NCBI GenBank assembly: GCA_016931365.1
Contig: JAFGEY010000317.1
Location: forward strand, 1-14,275
Source of the DNA: Anaerolineae bacterium
GTDB lineage: Bacteria; Chloroflexota; Anaerolineae; JAFGEY01
DNA: 14,275 nt
Direction of reading: 5' to 3'
Part shown: positions 1 through 6,191 of the stretch, one piece after another
Numbering within the stretch: position 1 is the stretch's first letter
Layout of the letters: each line of letters opens with the position of its first letter
Translations under genes and position numbers: made by a program
Notes under the pieces: generated by a model
Databases searched by the model: none
What the model was told of the DNA's origin: nothing
What the model saw: only the letters and a program-made list of their open reading frames with translations

Positions 1-27
1 CAGCCAGAGACAAGATGAACCGGCATT

Positions 28-1002
28 ATGTCGATGTTAACGTTGCAAACGAAAAATTTAAAGAAACTTAGTTTCCGGTGTACTCAGTTACTATCACAAC
101 AAACTATACAGGAAATCAGCAAGTCTTTAGCCGGACTGGCAAACGGTTCTGTACAGTCAGGACGCACGATTGAATTTCTCAGCGATCAGTTTACAAAGCG
201 ATACCGTCGGCCGTCAAACTTCTCGATAAACAAGAGTAATCCCATCAAGGAAATTCGACATGATTGTGGAGGTGCATCGGCGGTAGCTTGGCTTGCGATG
301 ACAATCTCACATTTAGGTACATCTTCTTCTTGGGAGATTTATGAGGAATATTCACGCTATACAGGGGTAATCTCAACAATATCCTCATGTATTGACGCAT
401 CGGGAGTGTACTCACTTTCCAACTATCTTTATCGATTACTTTTAGAAAATTTGTATATATTGCGTACACCTCCCCAAGAAGGTAGTGTTGTGTCTCCGGT
501 TTTTGAAAAACAATCATCACTTCAAGAAATTGCTCCTATTGCTGCTAGTGGACCTGTCAATGAAACATCCTCATCTGTTGAAGGCGACCTTTCTCAAAAG
601 GAAATGGAGCATTATAGAGAACCATCTGCGAGTAGAACTCCTCCTACATTTTCATCTGAAAACGCCCCACAAAAACACTCAAGGTCGTTTCCTCTCCCTG
701 AAAATCAAAAAGTGTATCCACCCGATAGCCATATCGTAAGTATAGATGGTCTTTATGGAAATGAGTTATCCTTAATAGAAATAAAGCAAGGTTATCAGTA
801 TAGGATTAGTAGCAAGAATTTGATTTCACTCGTAGACTGTTCAAATTACTATGAATTTATCATTATTCAATGGTTGTTTTGGCTTTTTGAGAAAAAAATC
901 AGATTGGTTCTTCCTAAAAATGGCTTAATGGAACGGCAGGTAAAAGATATAAATCAATTCTACAGTATTGTCACTTCTTCCAGTGATCGCTTCATGCGAT
1001 AG
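28..1002 (+). CDS. Putative C39-like (papain-fold) cysteine peptidase on an integron-type gene cassette
   Basis: Encodes 324 residues and is far richer in A and T than every other gene here, which suggests transfer. An N-terminal stretch around residues 75-140 reads R-H-D-C80-G-G-A...A-M...L-G, like the nucleophile region of C39-type peptidases (DCG.A..AM...G). Residues 148-228 are a low-complexity Ser/Pro/Glu linker. After it, His235-I-V-S-I-D-G...E251-I-K-Q-G255 matches the C39 pattern of His, a beta hairpin, then D-P-x-x-G exactly 16 residues on, except that Glu replaces Asp. No signal peptide or clear membrane helix is seen, so it is probably cytoplasmic. The start is ATG 28 (ATG 34 is an alternative); the frame is closed by a stop at 16-18 and no good ribosome site is visible. 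The substrate is unknown. A PD-(D/E)xK nuclease reading of D240...E251-I-K253 is a weaker alternative. The gene is confident; the peptidase call is moderate. Confidence 0.6.
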   Translation: MSMLTLQTKNLKKLSFRCTQLLSQQTIQEISKSLAGLANGSVQSGRTIEFLSDQFTKRYRRPSNFSINKSNPIKEIRHDCGGASAVAWLAMTISHLGTSSSWEIYEEYSRYTGVISTISSCIDASGVYSLSNYLYRLLLENLYILRTPPQEGSVVSPVFEKQSSLQEIAPIAASGPVNETSSSVEGDLSQKEMEHYREPSASRTPPTFSSENAPQKHSRSFPLPENQKVYPPDSHIVSIDGLYGNELSLIEIKQGYQYRISSKNLISLVDCSNYYEFIIIQWLFWLFEKKIRLVLPKNGLMERQVKDINQFYSIVTSSSDRFMR

Positions 1003-1019
1003 TAAAGCTGAGAGAAACT

Positions 1020-1144
1020 GCCCAACAAGCGCGTGCAGCCGAATGCCTACCACCGCGTTTTTCAAAGGTTACGCGCCCACAACCCCACTTTTAATTGAGG
1101 GTGGTCTTGCTGGCCCGGCAGCGGGTGAACCGCTGGCGTTATGG
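1020..1144 (+). other. attC-like integron recombination site
   Basis: The left end begins GCCCAAC (1020-1026, fitting the R'' box RYYYAAC) and continues AAGCGCGTGCAGCCGA, very close to the left half of classical attC sites. The right end reads GGGTGAACCGCTGGC followed by GTTATGG (1138-1144), like attC right halves that end in GTTRRRY, although two of the seven R' positions deviate. The interior shows partial self-complementarity: ACCACC near 1048-1054 with GGTGGT near 1101-1106, plus GCC/GGC blocks. The total length of about 125 bases lies within the known attC range. It starts 17 bases after the preceding stop codon, the usual place for a cassette's attC. No integrase or attI is in the window. 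Structure prediction on the bottom strand would settle it. Confidence 0.6.
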
Positions 1145-1170
1145 CGGCGGCTTCGCTCGCCGCCATAACG
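1137..1170. repeat. Perfect 13-bp inverted repeat with CTTCG-containing loop
   Basis: CGTTATGGCGGCG (1137-1149) pairs perfectly with CGCCGCCATAACG (1158-1170) around an 8-base loop containing CTTCG. The left arm includes the GTTATGG box that ends the attC-like site, so the two elements overlap. There is no adjacent T run, so a terminator role is unlikely. Confidence 0.75.
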
Positions 1171-1297
1171 GTGCCGCGAATAAGGCTTCGCCTTCATCCG
1201 CCTGTCATCGCGGCTGCGTTCCGCTTCGCCGCATAACAAGCGGATGAACCCGTCCGGTCGCCTGTCGTTGTGCTATCCCGGCCGGCAGCGCAACGAT
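1171..1297. other. Non-coding stretch with small hairpins and a possible attC half-site
   Basis: I see no credible gene here. It holds a small hairpin AAGGC-TTC-GCCTT (1182-1194), a second imperfect hairpin GCGGC...GCCGC (about 1210-1232) and then GCATAACAAGCGGATGAACC (1231-1250). The last resembles the left half of an attC site. A GTTGTGC at about 1267-1273 could be its partner box, but the resulting site would be unusually short. Confidence 0.35.
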
Positions 1298-1327
1298 CAA
1301 GCGCCTATCCGATCGGATAGGCGCTTG
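1298..1327. terminator. Perfect 30-base palindrome, probable terminator after the enolase-like gene
   Basis: CAAGCGCCTATCCGA (1298-1312) is followed directly by its exact reverse complement (1313-1327), giving a very strong hairpin. It lies 62 bases beyond the stop of the minus-strand enolase-like gene. On the minus strand the stem is not followed by a T run (CTTGATCG); on the plus strand it is followed by TTTATA. It may act as a weak two-way terminator or an mRNA 3'-end stabiliser. Confidence 0.5.
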
Positions 1328-1389
1328 TTTATACACTGTTGATCCCCCGCTCAACCAACCCCCGAAATCGCTCGGACGCCGGGGGTGAA

Positions 1390-2661
1390 TTAACCGGCCG
1401 CGTTCCGCCGGCCCTTGTACGCCGCTTTGCCCAGCCACACGGCCGTCCGGCCCAATTCCGCCTCGATCGCCAGCAGGCGGTTGTGCTCGCCCGCCCGCGC
1501 CTGCCCGGCGTTCAGCCCGACGGCAAAATCGCCCACGCTGTGCTGATCGCCGCGGCTGCCACAGGGGTGGACGTTGTAGCCGTTGCTCAAAGCCAGGCGG
1601 CAGGCGGCCAGCGCCTCGCTCACCGTGCCGACCTGGGTGATCTTGAGCACCATCGAGTTGGCCGCGCCCGCCGCGATGCCCTGTCGCAGCCGCGCGGCGT
1701 TGGTGGTGAACAGGTCGTCGCCCACCACCTCGATGCCCAGTTCCCGCGTCGCCAGGGCGTGCCCCTCAAAGTCCTCTTCGTGCAGCGGGTCTTCGAGCGA
1801 GACGATGGGATAGCTGGTCACCCAATCTTTGAGCAGCGCGATCAGTTCGTCGCGCGTCTTTTCGCCCGGTGAAAACAGGCCCACGTAGCGGTCGATGTCC
1901 GGCTCGTAGTAGCAGTCGGCGGCGCAGTCGAAATAAATGCCCATCCGGCCTTCGTAGCCGCAGCGGACGATGCTCTCGGTCATTGTTTCGAGCAGTTCGC
2001 GGTCGTCGCCGATCACCCCGGCCAGTCCCCGGCCGTGATAGGCGGGGAAATAGGTGTCCGGGTAGCGCTCGCGCAGCAGCCGTTTGACCTCCTCTGAGCA
2101 GCGCCAGCTCCAGTGCAATGCCTCCGCGTAGCCGCCTGCACCGTAAGCGGCGAACTCGTAGCTGGGCTTGAACCAGCGCGAGTTGCCCGGATCGCGGTAG
2201 CGCCCGCCGGCGCCGATGCCGACGATGGGGATGGGCAGCGTGCAGGCATTGGCCCCGCCGATGTATCGATAGAGCGGCAGTCCCACGCTGGCCGCGGCAG
2301 CCTTGAGGGCAGCCAGCGATACGCCGACAATGGCGTTCGCGCCGAGTTTGGATTTCTCCGGCGTGCCATCCAATTCGATCATCAACCGGTCGATCTCGCC
2401 CTGGGCGGTCACGTCCATCCCGATCAGCGCCGGGGCAATGACCTCGGTGATTTGGGCGACTGCCTTGCGCACGCCAAGCCCTTTGTAACGGTCACCGCCG
2501 TCGAGCAGGAATTTGGCTTCGTGCGTGCCGGTCGACACGCCCGATTCGGGCGTCGATGTGCCGGTCGCACCGCAATCTGTCGTCACGGTGACTTCCAGAG
2601 CCAGCAATCCGCGCTGGGCCATAATTTCACGCGCAGTGATGCTTTGAATTGTCGATCCCAT
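1390..2661 (-). CDS. Divergent enolase-family protein (noncanonical active site)
   Basis: Encodes 423 residues, close to the usual enolase length, and aligns with enolases from end to end. Family signatures kept: ITAREI near the start, SGVSTG (40-45, with the mobile-loop Ser43), ELDGTPEKSKLGANAI..SLA (96-117), metal ligands Asp245, Glu290 (SLEDP) and Asp315 (VGDDL), catalytic-base Lys340 (VLKITQVGT) and a His at 365. Lost or changed: SRGNPT becomes QRGLLA; GGSHAGN (yeast His159) is replaced by GGRYRDPGN; the GDEGGFAP loop with the catalytic Glu (yeast Glu211) becomes YHGRGLAG; and the Lys in GQIKTG (yeast Lys396) is Arg389. Canonical 2-phosphoglycerate dehydration is therefore doubtful. A related 2-hydroxy acid or phospho-acid substrate is more likely (inference). 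The start has a clear AAGGAG ribosome site about 6 bases upstream, and the gene follows the glycerate-kinase-like gene by 16 bases, so they share a transcript. Automatic annotation would probably call it eno; I withhold the symbol. Confidence 0.85.
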   Translation of the reverse strand: MGSTIQSITAREIMAQRGLLALEVTVTTDCGATGTSTPESGVSTGTHEAKFLLDGGDRYKGLGVRKAVAQITEVIAPALIGMDVTAQGEIDRLMIELDGTPEKSKLGANAIVGVSLAALKAAAASVGLPLYRYIGGANACTLPIPIVGIGAGGRYRDPGNSRWFKPSYEFAAYGAGGYAEALHWSWRCSEEVKRLLRERYPDTYFPAYHGRGLAGVIGDDRELLETMTESIVRCGYEGRMGIYFDCAADCYYEPDIDRYVGLFSPGEKTRDELIALLKDWVTSYPIVSLEDPLHEEDFEGHALATRELGIEVVGDDLFTTNAARLRQGIAAGAANSMVLKITQVGTVSEALAACRLALSNGYNVHPCGSRGDQHSVGDFAVGLNAGQARAGEHNRLLAIEAELGRTAVWLGKAAYKGRRNAAG

Positions 2662-2677
2662 TTTTTTCTCCTTTTTG

Positions 2678-4126
2678 CTAGCGAACGAGGGTCACGCGCA
2701 GGTCGCCCAGGCACGCGCCAGTGTTGCCGGTGTGAATCGCGCTGTCGAGCTCGATCAGGGCGATCGTTGAATTGTGGTTTCCAAGTTCGGCGGTCACGTC
2801 GACGCCGCGTTCTGCGGCCAGGGCCATCGTATAGCCATCGACGATGCCGCCGGCCATACAGATCGTCTCCCCGGCGCCGGCGTGCTGCGTGCCGGGGCCG
2901 TCGGTGCCGTCGGAATCCATCGCCGCCACCACCACCCGCGTGCTCGCCAGCCGCCCGCTGCCGAGCGTTTGGGCCCAGCGCAGGGCAAATTCCTGGTTTC
3001 TCCCGCCGATGCCGGTTGCATCGCCGACCGGCACGTCGAGGTGCCCGCCGGTGATCAAGGCCACCGGCGGCGCGAAGGGACGGCCGTAACGCTCGCATTC
3101 GCAGGCGATTTGCGCCAGGACATTGGCTGCCTCGGCCGATTGTGCCGTCAGGTGCGAGGACAAAATCACCCCTTTGAATCCCAACGCTTCGGCCCTGGCG
3201 CGCGCCCCTTCAACCATCTGGTACAGGTCGATCGGTTGCCAATAGCTGGCGCGCATCCCGGCGAACAGTGTGCGATCTGGCACCTCATAGCACGCCTCTC
3301 CGCTTTCCAGCGCCGCGCGCAATGTGGGGGACAACGCGAACCACCAGGGCCTGGTTTTTAACTCGCACACCGCCTGGGACAATTTCCGTTCCGGCGGTGG
3401 CCAGCTCGGCGACCAGGAACCGCTTTCGGGCAGAGGGCCGTGCCAACGCGGGAACAAACCCACCTGCATGATCAGGTTGACCATGCGGGCGGGATGGATT
3501 GCCGCAGTGATCCGCCCACACTTGACTGCTGAGGCGTAGGGCATCACTGCGTGGATCAGCGCTTGCGAACCGTGCCTGATCGCCAGGAAATAGACCTGAC
3601 GGATGTCGTCGAGGGTCAGACCGGGTGCAGGAAGCTCGCAGAGCGACGACGCGCCGTCGGAAAAAAGGGTGAAGACGAGGTCGCGCTCGCCCGCCTGTTG
3701 GGCAATGTCCATCATCTTGTGCGCGCCGATCACGCTTTGTTCGTCGGGGACAGGATGCGCGGCTTCTGTCACCTCGATGCGGCGCAACTGGCGGCCTTCG
3801 CCCTGTTTGACCGTGATTGCGCCGGTAGTAAGCCGGTCGCCGAGCAGGTCTTCAAGCGCCTGGGCCTGACGCTGCACGGCTTTGCCCGCGCCGACCACAT
3901 AGATGTGGTCAATCCCGCGCAGATCGATGACCTCGTCGCCAAAGCCAGAGACGTCCATCTCTGGATGTCCGCCGACCAGCAGCGTGTCGCCCTCGATGCG
4001 GATCAGATTCAGCGTGTTTTGGTAGGGATCGGCGGCAGTTAAGCCGCCTTCGAGGATATCCAGGGCCAGCGACCGCCCTTCGCGGTCGCTGTGTGAGGTG
4101 AGTTCGGCTCGATTTTTGATCCACAT
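2678..4126 (-). CDS. Divergent MOFRL-type glycerate 2-kinase homologue
   Basis: Encodes 482 residues from ATG 4126, chosen because AAGGAGG lies 6 bases upstream; an open frame extends to 4231 but lacks such a site and overlaps the promoter. The family (DUF4147 plus MOFRL) phosphorylates D-glycerate to 2-phosphoglycerate with ATP in the cytoplasm. Visible marks: YVVGAGKA (76-83, with the conserved Lys82), EAAHPVPDE (121-129), and in the C-terminal MOFRL domain GIGGRNQEFAL (372-382), DSDGTDGPGT (404-413) and TGNTGACLGDL (466-476). Departures: the SGGGSALL phosphate loop is FSDGASSL (155-162), the KHLS.IKGGRLA motif is PYASAVKCGRI (196-206), and the NDSY motif is NHNST. The middle of the protein (about 224-262, many Trp and Pro) has no clear family match. 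It is the first gene of a two-gene operon with the enolase-like gene. It is probably a kinase for a glycerate-like acid, though another reaction is possible. Confidence 0.8.
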   Translation of the reverse strand: MWIKNRAELTSHSDREGRSLALDILEGGLTAADPYQNTLNLIRIEGDTLLVGGHPEMDVSGFGDEVIDLRGIDHIYVVGAGKAVQRQAQALEDLLGDRLTTGAITVKQGEGRQLRRIEVTEAAHPVPDEQSVIGAHKMMDIAQQAGERDLVFTLFSDGASSLCELPAPGLTLDDIRQVYFLAIRHGSQALIHAVMPYASAVKCGRITAAIHPARMVNLIMQVGLFPRWHGPLPESGSWSPSWPPPERKLSQAVCELKTRPWWFALSPTLRAALESGEACYEVPDRTLFAGMRASYWQPIDLYQMVEGARARAEALGFKGVILSSHLTAQSAEAANVLAQIACECERYGRPFAPPVALITGGHLDVPVGDATGIGGRNQEFALRWAQTLGSGRLASTRVVVAAMDSDGTDGPGTQHAGAGETICMAGGIVDGYTMALAAERGVDVTAELGNHNSTIALIELDSAIHTGNTGACLGDLRVTLVR

Positions 4127-4157
4127 CGAGTGCCTCCTTGAGCCAAGATGCGACGCC

Positions 4158-4186
4158 ATTGTACCACCAAGCCGGTACGCCGCCAA
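4158..4186 (-). promoter_or_regulatory. Sigma70-type promoter of the kinase/enolase-like operon
   Basis: Read on the minus strand, TTGGCG (4186-4181), a 17-base spacer and TACAAT (4163-4158) form a good vegetative promoter. Transcription would start near 4151, giving a leader of about 25 bases to the ATG at 4126. This supports the shorter start of the kinase-like gene. Confidence 0.55.
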
Positions 4187-4202
4187 ACCTGGCCCACTCG
4201 AT

Positions 4203-4231
4203 TGGACAAATGCGCTGACCAAGAGTATCAT
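4203..4231 (+). promoter_or_regulatory. Candidate promoter of the acetyltransferase gene
   Basis: TGGACA (4203-4208), a 17-base spacer and TATCAT (4226-4231) each match the consensus at five of six positions. The ATG at 4269 lies 37 bases beyond the -10. It is divergent from, and lies just beside, the promoter of the kinase-like operon. Confidence 0.45.
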
Positions 4232-4268
4232 TCTGGACGATAGAAAATACTTTCGCCGGAGAGTCCCA

Positions 4269-4832
4269 ATGAGTGCTCAATCTTTTCCTGTGCTGCACAC
4301 GGAACGATTGACTTTGCGCCAGGCCGGCGTGGCCGATGTGCTGCCTTTGTTGCGGATTATGCAAGACCCGGAAGTGCTTTGCTACTATGGGATGCCGTCC
4401 CTGGAAACCGAGCAACAGGCCCTTGCCGAGATATTCTGGTTCAATCAGGTCTTTGCCCAGGGCGCCGGCATTCGCTGGGTCATCGCCCGTCAGGACGCAA
4501 GTGATTACATCGGCGACGTTGGCTTTTTCAAACACGAAAAACAGCATGCCCGCGCCGAAGTCGGCTACCGGCTGGTCCGCTCCTGTTGGGGGCAAGGGCT
4601 GATGACCGAAGCGCTGGCTGCTGCCGTCGAATATGGGTTTGCGCAGATGGCACTGAACCGCATCGAGGCGCTGGCCGATCCGCGCAACGGGGCGACGCTG
4701 CGCGTATTGAGCAAGGTGGGCTTTATCCAGGAGGGCCTTCTCCGCGAATACGAGATCGAACAGAGCCGGCCCGTCGATCTGGTCATGCTGTCGCTGCTCA
4801 AGCGAGAATGGAGACAGAGCACAGCAAGTTGA
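4269..4832 (+). CDS. GNAT N-acetyltransferase, RimJ/RimL type
   Basis: Encodes 187 residues, the usual size for this family, which transfers acetyl from acetyl-CoA to an amino group (ribosomal protein N-termini in RimJ/RimL, or small amines and antibiotics in relatives). Seen: the opening TERLTLRQ (11-18), a beta-strand motif YIGDVGFF (80-87), the EVGYRLVRSCWGQGLMTEAL stretch (97-116) with the W-G-Q-G acetyl-CoA loop, and the C-terminal RIEA...N..TLRVLSKVGFIQEG (131-156). The start is ATG 4269, with GGAGAG at 4258-4263 five bases upstream; the frame is open back to 4098, but that overlaps the divergent promoters. The substrate cannot be told from the sequence. The next gene lies 81 bases on and has its own likely promoter. 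Confidence 0.85.
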   Translation: MSAQSFPVLHTERLTLRQAGVADVLPLLRIMQDPEVLCYYGMPSLETEQQALAEIFWFNQVFAQGAGIRWVIARQDASDYIGDVGFFKHEKQHARAEVGYRLVRSCWGQGLMTEALAAAVEYGFAQMALNRIEALADPRNGATLRVLSKVGFIQEGLLREYEIEQSRPVDLVMLSLLKREWRQSTAS

Positions 4833-4856
4833 TTGCTCTTCAAGGTCAAATATGAT
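4829..4856 (+). promoter_or_regulatory. Candidate promoter of the glycosyltransferase gene
   Basis: TTGATT (4829-4834, overlapping the stop codon of the acetyltransferase gene), a 16-base spacer and TATGAT (4851-4856) make a plausible vegetative promoter. The predicted start of transcription is near 4863, with a leader of about 50 bases to the ATG at 4914. Confidence 0.45.
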
Positions 4857-4913
4857 ACCGTAAGATCGATTTCTGCGTAGATTGTGCAAACCGTCCCAAG
4901 GAGCTGTTGCCGG

Positions 4914-6104
4914 ATGCATCTGCGTATTGCAATGTGGAGCAATTTTTTCAAGCCGATCATCAGCGGCGTGGTCACGTCGGTTTCGTTGTTTCGCCAGGGG
5001 TTGCTCGAACAGGGGCACGACGTGCACATATTCACCACCGAGGCCGAGAATTACGAAGACCCAGATCCCTACATCTATCGTCTCCCGGCGCTGCTCGATC
5101 TCACCGAGTCGTTCGAGTTTTCGTTGGCGTTGCCCGTGCGCTGGCCAATGCTTTACGCAATGAAAGGGATCAAGCCGCACGTCATTCACAGCCAGCACCC
5201 GGTTTTGCTCGGCGACCTGGCCGCGCGTTATGCCCAGGAATTTGGCCTGCCCCTCGTGTTTACCTTCCATACTCGCTATGATGAGTTTATGAAATCCAAC
5301 TTTCCGCTCATCTCCGGGGTGGCAGTGCAGTTGGCCCACGAGGTGCTTCGGGATTATCTGGCTCAATGCACGCACATCATCGCACCGACGCCGAGCGTCC
5401 AGGAAATGATCTATGCCGACTATGATGTCGATGTGCCGGTGACGGTGCTGCCCACACCGATCGATCTGGCCCAATACAACGCACTGGAACCGGATTCGAT
5501 CCGGGCGCAGTATGGCCTGCAAGACAAACACGTTTTACTCTACCTGGGACGGATTTCGCAGGAAAAAAGCATCGATCTGCTCTTGCATATGCTCTCTCAC
5601 CTCGTCGAGCGGCGATCGGACGTCGTGTTGATGATTGTGGGGCGGGGTCCACAGAGCGAAGAGCTTGAAGAATTGGCCCAGGAATTGCACATCGACGAGC
5701 GGGTGGTGTTTACCGGTGCTGTTTCCCACGAACAGGTGCCGCATTATATGGCGGCAGCCGATCTGTTTACCTTTCCATCGATTTTTGAAACGCAAGGGCT
5801 GGTCCTGATCGAAGCGCTGGCTGCTGGGACGCCGGTTGTGGCTGTGCGCGCTATGGGCGCCACTGACGTTCTGGTTGACACTGATGTCGGGGTTCTGGTC
5901 GATCACAATGCACTGGCCCTGGCGGCAGCCGTGGATGATCTGCTCGATCGGCCCGAACGATTGGCGGAGATGCGGCGGGCGGCCCTCGATTTCGCGCGCG
6001 CCTATTCGATCTCTGCCGCGACCGAGCGCCTGGTCGGCGTCTACGAGCAGGCGATGGCCGACGGCCCGCATGTGCTCAAGCGGCATGTGTTCAGCCGCAA
6101 CTGA
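4914..6104 (+). CDS. GT4 family glycosyltransferase, diacylglycerol glucosyltransferase-like
   Basis: Encodes 396 residues with a complete GT-B fold of family GT4, a retaining glycosyltransferase using nucleotide sugars. The N-terminal half starts LRIAMWSNFFKPIISGVVTS (3-22), close to the opening of 1,2-diacylglycerol 3-glucosyltransferases and related lipid or mannosyl transferases, and has the acceptor-side FTFHTRYDEF (117-126). The donor half has YLGRISQEKSID (210-221, with the phosphate-binding Arg213 and Lys218), IVGRGP (241-246), VVFTGAV (264-270) and the E-x7-E motif FETQGLVLIE (291-300). ATG 4914 was chosen for its AAGGAG 10 bases upstream and because the family begins here; the frame is open from 4884. 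The likely role is glycolipid synthesis at the membrane face; cell-wall or exopolysaccharide transfer is the alternative. Confidence 0.85.
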   Translation: MHLRIAMWSNFFKPIISGVVTSVSLFRQGLLEQGHDVHIFTTEAENYEDPDPYIYRLPALLDLTESFEFSLALPVRWPMLYAMKGIKPHVIHSQHPVLLGDLAARYAQEFGLPLVFTFHTRYDEFMKSNFPLISGVAVQLAHEVLRDYLAQCTHIIAPTPSVQEMIYADYDVDVPVTVLPTPIDLAQYNALEPDSIRAQYGLQDKHVLLYLGRISQEKSIDLLLHMLSHLVERRSDVVLMIVGRGPQSEELEELAQELHIDERVVFTGAVSHEQVPHYMAAADLFTFPSIFETQGLVLIEALAAGTPVVAVRAMGATDVLVDTDVGVLVDHNALALAAAVDDLLDRPERLAEMRRAALDFARAYSISAATERLVGVYEQAMADGPHVLKRHVFSRN

Positions 6105-6122
6105 TCGACTCGATTTTTTTCT

Positions 6123-6151
6123 TTGTCAAGCCGCCTGCTTTCAGGTATAAT
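6123..6151 (+). promoter_or_regulatory. Near-consensus sigma70 promoter of the TPR protein gene
   Basis: TTGTCA (6123-6128), a 17-base spacer and a perfect TATAAT (6146-6151). This is the best promoter in the window and suggests steady, strong expression. The expected start of transcription is near 6158, with a leader of about 34 bases. It rules out the upstream in-frame ATG at 6123 as the translation start. Confidence 0.8.
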
Positions 6152-6191
6152 CAGACCCGGTTTCAAATTCAACGCAAGGGAGACGCCCACT

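Noticed and set aside
2..70. Short open frame entering from the left edge and ending at a TAG at 68-70, overlapping the start of the cassette gene
   Set aside because: Only about 22 codons are visible, with no recognisable family, and it would overlap the next gene by 43 bases; too short to support as the end of a gene.
28..1002. PD-(D/E)xK nuclease reading of the cassette protein (D240, E251-I-K253)
   Set aside because: The same residues fit the C39-like His...acid...Gly spacing better, and the upstream D-C-G-G-A nucleophile region supports the peptidase reading. Kept only as an alternative.
968..1168. Plus-strand open frame of 66 codons over the attC-like site
   Set aside because: It overlaps the end of the cassette gene and runs through the attC-like hairpin; no ribosome site or family likeness.
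1003..1389. CRISPR array
   Set aside because: The repeated elements here are hairpins of different sequence with no regular direct repeats or equal spacers.
2113..3054. Plus-strand open frame of 313 codons
   Set aside because: Antisense to the enolase-like and kinase-like genes; its C-terminal part is a meaningless Arg/Pro-rich run.
3909..5531. Minus-strand open frame of 540 codons
   Set aside because: It runs antisense through the kinase-like gene's start, the acetyltransferase and the glycosyltransferase, all well supported by motifs. Its composition is typical of a GC-rich shadow frame.
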